DNA of 64,000 nucleotides from NCBI GenBank assembly GCA_949825045.1, contig OX463829.1, forward strand, positions 17,826,715-17,890,714, given 5' to 3'. The DNA comes from Argyresthia goedartella (lineage: Eukaryota > Arthropoda > Insecta > Lepidoptera > Argyresthiidae). The position numbers were made by a program, and so were the translations under genes. This document shows positions 42,901-54,900 of the stretch, piece by piece (position 1 is the first letter of the stretch; each line of letters opens with the position of its first letter). Below the pieces are notes generated by a model. The model was not told the origin of the DNA. It saw nothing but the letters and a program-made list of their open reading frames with translations, and searched no databases.

Positions 42901-45900
42901 CTGGAGATCGAAGACTGTCTGAGAAGTTCTTTTTATGTCGGCGATTGATCGAGAAATAAATGAGATATTTGCTCTCAAAACGGAAAAATCAGGGAACACA
43001 ACTACAAGAGTTGAACCAAACGAACATAACTAGGTATATGGGTAAATTAAACATTAAAAACATCCCCGACCATTAATAAAACCTTACTGCAAATACAATA
43101 CAAAAAACCGCATCAAAATGGCTAAATAGTTTAAGTCAAGTGTCAACCACCCTGACTGCTGCAGCGCCCACTGGCGCTTTACAACCGTGAAACATATCTA
43201 TGAACCTGATCTGAAATTATAGCCGCTTAATACAAAAAACTGCATATAAATCGGTCCAGTAGGTTTCGAGGAAAATGGTAACGGACACCACGACGGACGG
43301 AACGGAACGGAGGCGGTATATGCGTTTGGAGTAAGAGGTTGTCTCTGTGTGTGTGTGTGTGTGTGTGTGTGTATCTGTGTCCTGGTCGTGGGGAAAAACA
43401 AACCGTCACGCCGTTTCCTGTACGAGGTGGTTCAGGCACAGTTACACTCACGTTGAGCCGATATTTTCCCTTGCGGACGCGCCCTTGTCTAGCAGCCTGA
43501 AAAGCGTGTTCACGCGGTTGGAGTTAAACTTCAACGTCGTGCATATTAATGCCCAAAGCATCCCTAGTAGCTTCGCTGATCTCTTAGAAGCTTTCAGTAT
43601 ACATGGAGTTCTTGTCTCCGAATCCTTTCTCAAAACATCTCTTCCTTCCTCCATGTATTCTCTGCCAGGGTTCAGGCTCTATCGTAACGATGGGACGGAT
43701 AAAGCTGGTGGCGGCGTTGCTATCTACTTATGTTCTGACATTCCTTGCAAAGTCATTAGCCTTTAGGCGAGAGAGGCTAATGACTTTGAAAAGAAAGAGA
43801 TGTTCAGCTGAACCAGAGTACACTCTGGTTCGGCTGAACATCTCTTTCTTGAGATCAGCTTGCACCACAGCAAAATTATTCTGGGTGTGTATTATAGCCC
43901 CTCACTTCGTATCGATTACTTTGAATCTTTTGAAACTTTACTCAGTGAGTTGACTCCTCTCTATAGTGACACTCTCATCCTCGGTGATTTTAACACCTGT
44001 CTCATAAAAAATAACGCCCGTTCTGCCAGACTAGAATCTATCGCAAACTCATTTGACTTATGTTCATATTCATCCCCTGGAAGCCACTCACTGTCAACCT
44101 CAATGTACTCCCTCTCTTCTTGATCTCATTATCATCTCCAGCAGAGGAAAGGTGGCTGCTCATGGCCAGCTTGATGCCCCTTTTTCCTATCATAAGGTTT
44201 ATATTTTATACAAAATTAGGCCCCCCTAAGAGTAAAGCCAAATTTATTGACATTAGAAGCTTCAAGGGTATGAACCTCGGCTTGCTTAAAGCAGATGCCT
44301 CATCTGTCGATTGGAACCCTGTCGTCACTAGTGAAACCGTTAAGGACAAAATCCTGAAGTTCAACTCCATCGTCCTGGGGCTTTTTGACAAGAACGCGCC
44401 AATAAAAACGGTCAGGGTCAGGCCTCTTTGCCCCGTGTTTGACTAATGCAATCAAGGCGTTAATGGCAAAACGAAACCGTGCCGAAGGCCGTTATAAGAG
44501 AGCTTCAACAAATGAGAATTTCCTTGCGTTTAAACGCCTCCGAAACTTGTGCAACCGTAAGTGCCGCGATGCCAAGCGCCGCCACATTTGTGATTGCGTA
44601 GAGATGTACACCCCAGCCCAGGTCTGGAAGTTTCTTGAAACCCCTGGTGTCCCAGGAATCTGCTTCAGGTAATGTTGATCTCAACGGTCTCAACCGGTTT
44701 TTCTCTTCTCCCCCTGTTGCGATGAAACCGCCACAAAGGAGGCAACCCTTCGTCGTCTGCGGCTGAAGGCTTCAGTCTGTGTCTCACTATTCAATTTTAG
44801 TCTCGATGGAATCGGTGCAGTTATAAAAGCAGTACTAGCTATGACCTCCAAACCTGCTGGTGGCGACAACATCAGCCATCGAATGTGTCCTTAAAGAGTT
44901 GCTCCCTCCTATTACCCACATTATTAACCATTCTCTATCGGTCAGCTATTTCCCTGGTCTGTGAAACCGAGCGCTCGTCAAAAGGGCGCGCCCAAAATTT
45001 CCAATCCCTCTTCCTTCAAAGACTATCAGCCCATCTCTATTTTTACTATCCTCTCCAAAGTCCTTGAATACATAGTCCACTCTCACCTCCTCCTACCTTT
45101 CTTCAAACAACTTACTCAATCCGTACCAATCTAGATTCAATCCAGGGCACAGTACTACCACAGCATTTTTAAAAGTCAGCAAAGACATCCAGCTGACCGT
45201 GGACCAGAAGTTAGTCACTTTGTTGGCCCTGTTTGACTTCAGCAATGCTTTTAGCCCCGTCGATTTTGAAATTTTTGTTACGTTTCTGGGTTCCATGAAT
45301 ATTTCCTCATATGCGGTTCACTGGTTCAACTCTTACATGAGAGATCGTCGAGCAGCGCATTAAGTCTGAGGAGACTGAAACTCAATGGTGTGATCTAACC
45401 ACGGGAGTGCCTCAAGGTGGTATTCTTTCTCCTCTCCTGTTTTCAGTCTTTATCAATTCCATCTCCGACGTCCTCCCTTCTTCGTATCATCTCTACGCAG
45501 ATGATCTCCAAATCTATCGTCACTTTCCCCCCTGCGATTTTGTGCGACTTCATCCGTGGAGATGTTGAATGCTGACCTCGAGAATGTGAAGGACTGGGCC
45601 TCTTTGGCTGTTGGTTAATCTGATAAAATCGCAAGCAATGATTATTGGAACCAAGCACTCTCGTTCCTTATTACGGAAACCTATTGTTCCTATAACTTAT
45701 AATGGTACTACAATAGAGTACACTGCTAAGGCGAAAAACCTTGGGGTAATCTTTGATAACCAGCTGTGTTGGTCTCCACATGTCTGCGAGGTCAGCAGAC
45801 GAGTGGTCTTTCCGTCTTTCCATTCCCTCAGGCCACTGGAGAACTTCTTGCCACGGCAAACCAAAATTACCATTGTACATTCCCTTCTTATGCCGCTAAT

Positions 45901-48900
45901 CGACTATGCCGATGTTGCCTGGGCGAGTACGAACAAAGAGAAACTGAATAAACTCGACCTACTTCAGAATCTCGGGATTCGGTTTATCCTCGGACTGCGC
46001 AAATTTGACCATGCTTCTCAATATCGCAAACAGTTAGGGTGGCTTCCGATTCGTCGTCGCCGAGACTCTCACATTATTTATTATCTGTTCAATATCTTGA
46101 AAAATCCGAGCACCCAACTACCTTCGAGACCGTTTCGAGTATCTCTTTTCGGGAGATCGGCATCGGAGATCTCCCTCTGTCTCACTTTTAGCTGCTCCGC
46201 GTCATAACAACGCCGCGTTTAAACACTCTTTCAGGTTGCGGGCGGTCCGACTCTGGAACGCACTTCCTTGCACTATAAGAGACAGTCCCACTGTTTTCTC
46301 TTTTAAGAAACGTATTAAAGAGCACTAACTCTCTCTTTCGTAAAAGTTATTATATTTATATTATTACCTATGTCCCGTATATATAAAGTTTATGGTTTAT
46401 GCGCATGGCGTCAACTGGCACAGCATCAACCCGCTTTACGATGCCCGATACATTTCATTCGCGTTTTCTCAACTTTTAGTTTATTCCTTACTGCTAGCTA
46501 ACATGGAACTGGAATAATGAAGAAAAATAAATTTTAATGGTCTCACAGTCGGCCTATTGGTTTACCCTTTTATCTTCACTGGTTCAATTGAACATTTCAG
46601 TTGAATGAACTAGTGGGATTTTTTGTCCCATTAGTTCAGTTGAAAATATGACAAGCTTTTTGCCTGGCTTCACCTCTAAGGTACTAATAATATTAGACCC
46701 TTTGCTCTTATTATAAATATTGCGGCTTATATTTTCATCACGAATTAATAAATCAATCATATTGTTACGCTTAAGTCCTAGGAGAGTAGGAAGTTGTAAG
46801 AAGTTACACGGAGATATTTTAAGTTTTGCTTGTTATAGCAAAACATCTCTAAATCTTATACAAAAGTTACTAGGAACACATGTCTCCTTAGAAGGTTTTT
46901 AACCCTTAATAAGGCGCGAGTATGCAAAATTTTTCATTGTTTTTAGAATTTATTACCAAGCCATGAGGTTGAAAATGTGGTTGGAATATAGTTTCCCGTT
47001 CCTTAGTATGGTTTAATACATAAATAATTAAACTTAGTAACTGAGTAGGTACGCAATATTTGTCCCTCTCTTACACATTACGATTGGCTCTGAGATAGAA
47101 AATGTATAGCAATAACAAGCAAAGTGGGATCCATCATAATCTTTAATTTCGGCACCTCACAATCAAATCCAAAAGTACTAGGAGCACATATGTCCTCAGG
47201 ATAAGTATTGTGTATATTAAACAACATAAAAATACATTACATTTTCCAAATAGCATAAAAATATTTGGTAATTATCCAAAATATCACTCCCTCGGCATTG
47301 ATGGAGGAAGCCACAGAGGTATAATCAGGAATAAACGAACCAAACTGAATTAGTTGACGCCACGCGAAGTCTAGTATGGAGTGATCAGAAAAGTTGACGT
47401 CGTGCGAAGTCTAGTATGGAGTGATCAGAAAAGTTGACGTCGCGCGAAGTCTAGTATGGAGTGATCAGAAAAGTTGACGTCGCGCGAAGCTAAAGTACGG
47501 GGCATAGTAAAGCGGATTGTCGCTGTGCCAGTTGACGCCATGCGAATAAACCAAGTTGATGTAGTATACGTCGGTAATTATTTTGTATTTACTATCTGAT
47601 TCTATAGGTATTTCACTTATTCCTAGGCATTTTATTTATAGTATTTATTATGCGCTGCCTGCCCCTTTTATGATACTATTTCCTATAATGCCTTGGTTTG
47701 CTGGAAGAAATCTCTTTTTAGAGATAAGCTCGACTTTGTATGCGTTTTCTTTTAATGTAACTTCTTAAATATTTGTGTGCAACAAAGAATTATGAAACAT
47801 TTATTTGTTGAGGAAACCGTTAATCTCCAAAATTGCGTCGATGAGCTAACACTTGATTGAGGACGGCAACAATGATCATAAGATAAATAACTACGCAGAA
47901 GCTTTAATTAAACCTTTTTTTAACGTAGAACGAAAACCTTTGTTACGTAAATTATTCCCGGTGCTGTGGCAGTGCCATAATCGTAATTTCACTCTGCATT
48001 TATAATGAGTGTTCAAACTTCATTAGGATTTACTTACAGGGTTATAGTTTGTTGTAATGCTGTAGTCTGTAAAAAGTGTACTCTGATTTTGAGTTGCATT
48101 GCGTTTTATATAACATTATGAGTGGCTTTCTCTTGGTTCGTAATTTCTATCAAAGTCATACAAAAGATATACCTACCGCTGTTATTTCCTTAATCTTAAA
48201 AAATGTGAAATCCCTTTTATTTTATAAAGAATTTATCATGTTTATTGAAACACACAAGCAACCTTTACAAAATATTTTCATAAATTGCTAGAGTTGCTCC
48301 CGATATAGGGTGTTTTTGAAACGATGAAATGTTTCACCGAAGTGTCTGATTTCCCAAAAGTTTATTCAGGTGGTTTAAAATGACCCTATATGTTACACCG
48401 GGATTATTATGCAGTTACCCCGAATGCTATTTGAAGTTGTAATTAGACTGTTAGTTGAATTCCCCTATCTTATTATGAATTCCCGGTTAAAGCATCTAGT
48501 AGACACAATGTAGTCTAATGCGGAAATAGTAAGTAGGTTGGGAGGTTGAAAGGTCAACTGGGAGCAGTTGCCATCCAAAACTTTAGTCTACGCGCCGGTA
48601 GGGTAAACATTTTCTATCTTCGCTGACGTTAGACCATCAGACAGCTGCTAACGCTAATTTTCTTCGGCAACAAATATATTGTTTACCAATATAAGTTTTG
48701 ACTCCCAAATATGTTAAATGTTCACTAACTTTAGAGCCACATGTAGTTTCACGCAACCTTATTGGTTGCTATAGGCAATAAGTTTCGGACTTTGTAATAC
48801 AATCTGGAGCTAAAGTGAAACGGGGCGGAGAAAGGCGATCTAATTTAGTTTAGAATAAAACAGGGTGTTGGTAGCCTATTAATATCCCCACCGAGGGGCA

Positions 48901-51900
48901 CTGGGCTTTACCCGGATACGAGTAAGATTTGGCCATACTCCACCACGCTGGCTCAGTGCGGGTTGATGGAGGGGTTTTACGACTTCTACTACCAAATAGC
49001 GATAGTAGCCGGGATCTACAGCTTAACGTGTCATCCGAAACATTGAACGTCCGATAATGTACTTAAGATAAATTAACTATCACATTGGTCAGGATTTGAA
49101 CCTGCATCTCCTGTGTGAGAAGCAAGAGTGAAACCCATTAGACCACGGAGATGATAGGATCAAAATAGGGAACATTTTGGAAAATAACACTTTTTTACTC
49201 AATTTGGTAAACAGACAAACATAAGCCGTTTCCGTCTTCCCCAGTACCGCAACAAGCTGAACGAGCAACAGAACGGGCGTCTGTCCGCGCAGCGGTGCGC
49301 GCTCGGCGCTCGCCAGGAGGAGATGAGGAGCATCGACCGCCGCGTGTCGGAGCTGCAGGCCAGGCTGCTGAGGAAGAGGCAGCTCAATACGCAGTATAAC
49401 AGGTATTTTGAGATCATTCATACTGACGTCTGAAAGTTTGAAATATAGCTAGGAAGATATCAGATATTTGACGAAATTCGTGCGCGTGGCGATTCAGATC
49501 ACCCTCGTCATAACCAGCTAGGGGATACACAGTTGAGTTTAGGCTTCTTCCCGTAACGCCATTCACCTCGGTCCTGCCTCGGTATATCATCGGATCATAT
49601 GGCAGTTGGTCTGCCAACAAAACACACAAACCTGCCTTTGAAATTCTTACTTCCAGTGTTGACTTAAAAAATATAGGTATCTTATCGTGCGTTTATTTAT
49701 TAAGTTCTGATCTACCAGATGAGAAATTTAAAGAACTGCAAAGTATATTTCATGTTGCATAAAGCGGATAACAATAACAATGTGCCAATCTACTGTTGTA
49801 GGAGTGCCCAGCCACTTGGAGCGTGGCTTTACAACCAGCGACATTTACCAAACAACGGATTTTTGTTTGGATCATAAATCATGTCGCTCTTGTAAAATAT
49901 AGCCTGGCGCAAATAAACCTTGGCTTGCCTCGGCGGTTATAAACAAACCGCTGTGTGACACACACTTCGGAATTCACCAATTTATCGATGTATAATAAAT
50001 GCTTTGTGTGAATGCCCATGAGGAGACATGGAGCTAGAGTTTAAAAATTATCAACGAAATTCGATCCACTATCCCTTGCTGTTCGTTCTATAAATGCATT
50101 AAACAAACTAACAAACAAACATAGCGTCACGCCTTTTCCCATACGGGGTGGCAGAGACACAGTTGTGCCCACGTTTAGATAGGGGGCTAGCCCATCGCCG
50201 CAGCTATGGAGATAAGAGATTTTCTCACGAAATACGGTATGTCAGTGACTAATAGAGCTGGGGACATACCTCTTATTTGACGCTATCATATACGGAGTAA
50301 GAATTTCTACCACAGAATTCAAAATGGTATAAGACTAAAGTTAAAAGTGCTGGTGTTTACCAGAAACCAAAATTAGTCGCGTCGACGCACGAAGTCATCG
50401 TTTTGAAACTGCCGTCGTAGACTTCTTCCGACGCGCATGCTGCTAATCTTACTTGGTTGTCACGAATGTATAATTGGATACCTCTTAAATTATTTTTCAG
50501 GGTAAACAATCCGGCACCAATGCAGCAGCTGCCGAACTACCCAGTAGCAGGGACCAACGGAAGCAGCCAACCAAAGAACCAGCAGCAGCGCGGCAACGTT
50601 GCAGCCGTCGAGCCCTACAACCATGTGCCGCACGCCCAGAGCCTTAGCCATAATCAGAATTTTCAGGTAAAATTATTTGTACAGTTAATAAAAACATCGA
50701 ACATCGCAAGCGCACACGTATCAGCGATATTTTAAATATGTTGTTATAAAAAAACCCCATGTTATACTACCCCAGGGAGTAATTTATTCCCAAGTTTGAA
50801 ACCCTGAAAACCCTGTGCTACTCCCGTGGTGCTCGAAAAACTGCGAAATTCTGGCACTTCAGTTCAGTTCAGTGTGTGACGCACGTGTCGACTTGAGCTA
50901 CACGTGGTATGAATCGGCCGCGAATTCAAATTTCCCGGGAGAGGATGAACTTCGTGTGGACATAAAAAAACTACTTGACCAATGAAGCTGTAATTTGGCA
51001 GGTAGCTTGTTAGTAATGAGACGTCAGTTCAGTGAAGTTATTTTTCGAAAAACGATGGGAAAACCTATCAATTTACCACTTCCCCAGAGATGAACAGTCA
51101 TTGCTTATACCCAATTCTAGCCATACTCAATTCTGAATGGCTGAATATCAATATTTCATCTTTCAAAAGTTTTAAGATTTCAAGATTTTCACAATTCTGA
51201 AAATAAAATTGAAAAATCCTGTGAGAGAAGTTGTTTATTTTTTACAGTTTTAAAACTCTTTCAATATCATGGACCTATAAAAACATCAAGTTTGATGAAC
51301 GTAAATAATCGGTTTTGCCCAAATGACATCGTGATTGCATATTTATACACACGCTAGTTTCTGTCCGACTGACGTTATGCTGTCATTTTTGTTTACAAAC
51401 GTTACGGGGAAAATATAGCAAACACATAGTCATTATTCAATCATTTCATACAAGTTCTACAAAATAAATAGAGATGCAGTTATTTAAATGCTATAATTAT
51501 ATTTAAATGCTATATGAATAGATACTGCTGAGGCAGTCGTTTAGCCATCTTCTTTGCCCCCCCATAAGGGAAAAAGAGGGGGTTAAATTATGCCAGTTAA
51601 TGCGCGAACTTCGCAGTTTTTCGAGCATCACTGACGTCAACTGGGGACTCAACTTTCGGGGGGTACTGACCAAATAATCGGTCAAGTGCGTGTCGGACTC
51701 GCATACACCAAGGGAAGTTTTCTTGTGTACCAGTGCACAAGAAAACTTATCCACTAAAAATAATAAAACATAGATGAGAACAATATTATGTCCGAACTGG
51801 TATTCGAACCTAGGTTCCTAAGATTGCGAAACCACAAACCAACTGCGCCACCACAACTAAGTGATAATTCTCAAAATCTACGATCATATTTGAATCATGA

Positions 51901-54900
51901 CATGGTTCGTTATATATTAATATATTACCTGTATCGCTGGGGGTGTCTCTTTTTATGAGGACCCTCTTTAATTTAATAAATCTCTTGTAGGTGTAGGTGC
52001 TGTAGCGGCAACAGAAATTTCAAATCTCTGTGACAATTTCAAATCTCTACCTATTTCGGTTCATGAGATACACCCCTCTGAGGTACTGACGGACAGATGG
52101 ACAGACGGACAGACGGACAGACGGACGGACGGACAGACAGTACGGAGCCCTAAAAATCGCAGATACATGCGCGTTTGTAACGTTTGCCTTTTTTTGTGTT
52201 TATATACACGTAATAATACAATACACACAAAACTTTATTTTTCGTTTCGCTACACGTGCTTTAATTGTCAACTTGACTTCATGATATCCGTTTCCTTCTT
52301 TTAGTTTTGTCTTTTGCGAAACAATTTTTATTCTTGAAACGAATTATTTCATTCAATTGAATTGTGTTTCTATAAATTACCAACAATATTTGTTTGGCTT
52401 GGCTTGAACTGTGTTTATAAAAGTGGCATATGTGTGTTTTATTTTTTTAGAAATCTAATAAATTTAAAGCCAAAAATTGGCAAAAGTAATTCAGATTAAT
52501 TAATCTCACTCTTCTAAAAATATTTTAGAGATAACAAAAGCCAAGTTGAGCTCAGCATTCAGCACAAGCGATGGTTTTTCACAAAAACTCAACAGAACCT
52601 TTCGTTCCATTTCCATAGACAATATTAACTTGTCTGCCATTTTCAATTTAAAAATTCAAAAATGTAAACAAACAATCAAAAGAAAATTTAATGTTTTGTT
52701 GTGCTAATCTGTTCTGTTTCTTCTGCCATCGGCACGTCTTATGAATGAAATATTACTACATACATATTTTCCTATTCCAGGCTTTGAAGCAGAACGTCAT
52801 ACAAAACAACGTGCCATTGAAACAGCTAACGCAACCTGACAATATACAAAATCATCTCACGCAGCAAGAAGCTCACTACTTGCAACAAAAACAAATGATA
52901 AACCCTCTATATAACGGTGGCTACACTCACATACCTCTGGGAGCCCAGGACGGACACTTTCAAGGGCAATACCCAAACAAACATAGTGATATCAACACAT
53001 TTAGTCATGTTCAACAAGGTATTAGTAATGTATACGATCAGAAATCGATGTTCGATCATCTAAATAAGTTTCAAGAATACTCAAAACAACAGCAATATAG
53101 TCCAAACAGTACAAGTAGCTCTAACAGTAACCAAACAGGTAAAGAACCCAAGATAAATGAACAAGAATTCCTACCTGAGTTTGCAGCCAGCAAGTCAGAC
53201 CCCAAGTATCAGACGTTGCCATATAACACTAAGTTTCCTCCACAAAATGCAACAGGCAAAACTAAAGAGTCCAAATCCACAATAGATCCAAGCCAAGATG
53301 GTAAAAACCAAAATGCAAACATGAATGTCAACGTAAATCATATGACTGTACATTCAACACCACTATCTGTGGTGAACAAGAGCCTAGCGACACCTCTAAG
53401 TCAAACAGAAGCTGCATATCAACAAGAACAGAATACATATCAATTGCAGAAATCAGATTCAACGAGTCGATGCAATCAGGAAGGGAAGGAGAACCATGCA
53501 TATCCACAAAACAGTAGGCTTAGTCAGAATAATGAAGCTAAAAGCAATGGAGGGAAGCATCTACAGGGAAATGTCAAAGCCAGCTCTCCGAGCTTGGGAT
53601 CAAATTCTACAGCGAATAGTAGTTCTTTTGGGGTGAGTTGGAACACTATTTCCATGGTTTACTATACTGAATAGATAAATATAACACACAATCATGTTCC
53701 ATTGTCATTATTACCTTACCTACATAAACCTTAACAGTGCTATGTCTAAAATAAATAATAAACTCATTTATTTCTCATTAGTGTTATATACCGAAGAAAT
53801 AATTGTCATTCATCTCATCATCCACTATAATATAACTCCACTATAATGTTACTATCTGTAAAACAATTATTCCATCCAAATATCCAACAAAATAACTGCT
53901 CTAACGAACAGGACTGACCAGGGCTGAGCATTGAAATAATTCAAGTGTTAAGTGCTGCTATTTTTTTTTATTGACTTGCTTGTTGGCGTTACACATAGCT
54001 TGTATCATATTGCTGCACCACACTTCACCTGTAAATATCAACATCATCATTCATGTTCATTTCCAGAAACCTGTCTCCAGTGTCGCACCCACAACAGTCC
54101 AGGTTTCCGGGCGACCATCGCCCTTTTATCAGACATCGTCGACAAAGATTCAACCCGTCCAACCACAAACCATCCAAGCCCAAAACCTACAATCATCCAA
54201 TCATATCACAAACCATATAACAAGTAACCCTAACCCGGTTGTCTCCCAACCCCAGATTGTTAGGAACACGGCGTCAGGGCTATCGAGTAGTGCCAGTGTC
54301 TTCACTAATGCATCGTCACAAAGCAGCATTTTGCTCTCACCGCCACAATGTGCCAGTACTCCCTTGTCGACACCCGATGTTAGCACAGACAAGTCCCCTA
54401 AACCTGCTCTGCCTCCTAAGCCGACAGTCAAGGTAAGAGATTATTTCACTCAGTGTATAGGATGGATTTAGTTTTAAGATTGTTAAGACATTTTGTATAA
54501 ATTTTGCACCAAGTACAGATATTAATTACATTATTAACTCACTCTAGTACTAGTGAAAAGAAGTACGAAATTACCAATCGCTCGTACATCGTCCTAACTT
54601 TTGATAGTCATATTTTGCCAACATCAAGTACAAGACATCATTCTTGAATACCTTTATTGAATAATTATCTTAAATTCTGCCTTATCAAATTCTAGACCCC
54701 ACCGCGGCAAACAGCACCCAACGACACAACTCCAAAAGACCAAGATGGACTCCCCACCATACCAATACCAGACTCGTCAAGTGAAGACACGCCCCAACAA
54801 GGTCAGAAAGAAACAAATGGGACCAGCAGCAATGAAATGATCATAAAAGCAAGGCCACTGACTATAAGAAAACCACCGCTCAGTGAGCAACCCAAACTCA

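Larger units (their letters stand above)
30616..49244 (+). other. ASPP intron 2 (18.6 kb), transposon-rich
   Basis: Phase 0 on both sides. Transposons inside are listed separately. The longer stretches 31720-32330, 32680-33930, 35260-36030, 38380-39120, 42300-43330 and 47800-48870 contain nothing I can classify. Confidence 0.85.

Noticed and set aside
43347..43766. A host gene beginning upstream of 43500
   Set aside because: The open part is the endonuclease region of a LINE; the upstream residues are read from a (GT)n run and a SINE scrap.
49089..49421. Minus-strand open frames over 49089-49421
   Set aside because: They are the antisense of ASPP exon 3, which has splice sites, phase agreement and homology on the plus strand.
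51795..51855. Apparent tRNA gene on the minus strand
   Set aside because: It has A and B boxes but is embedded in a repeated SINE with copies at 59126 and 60100.
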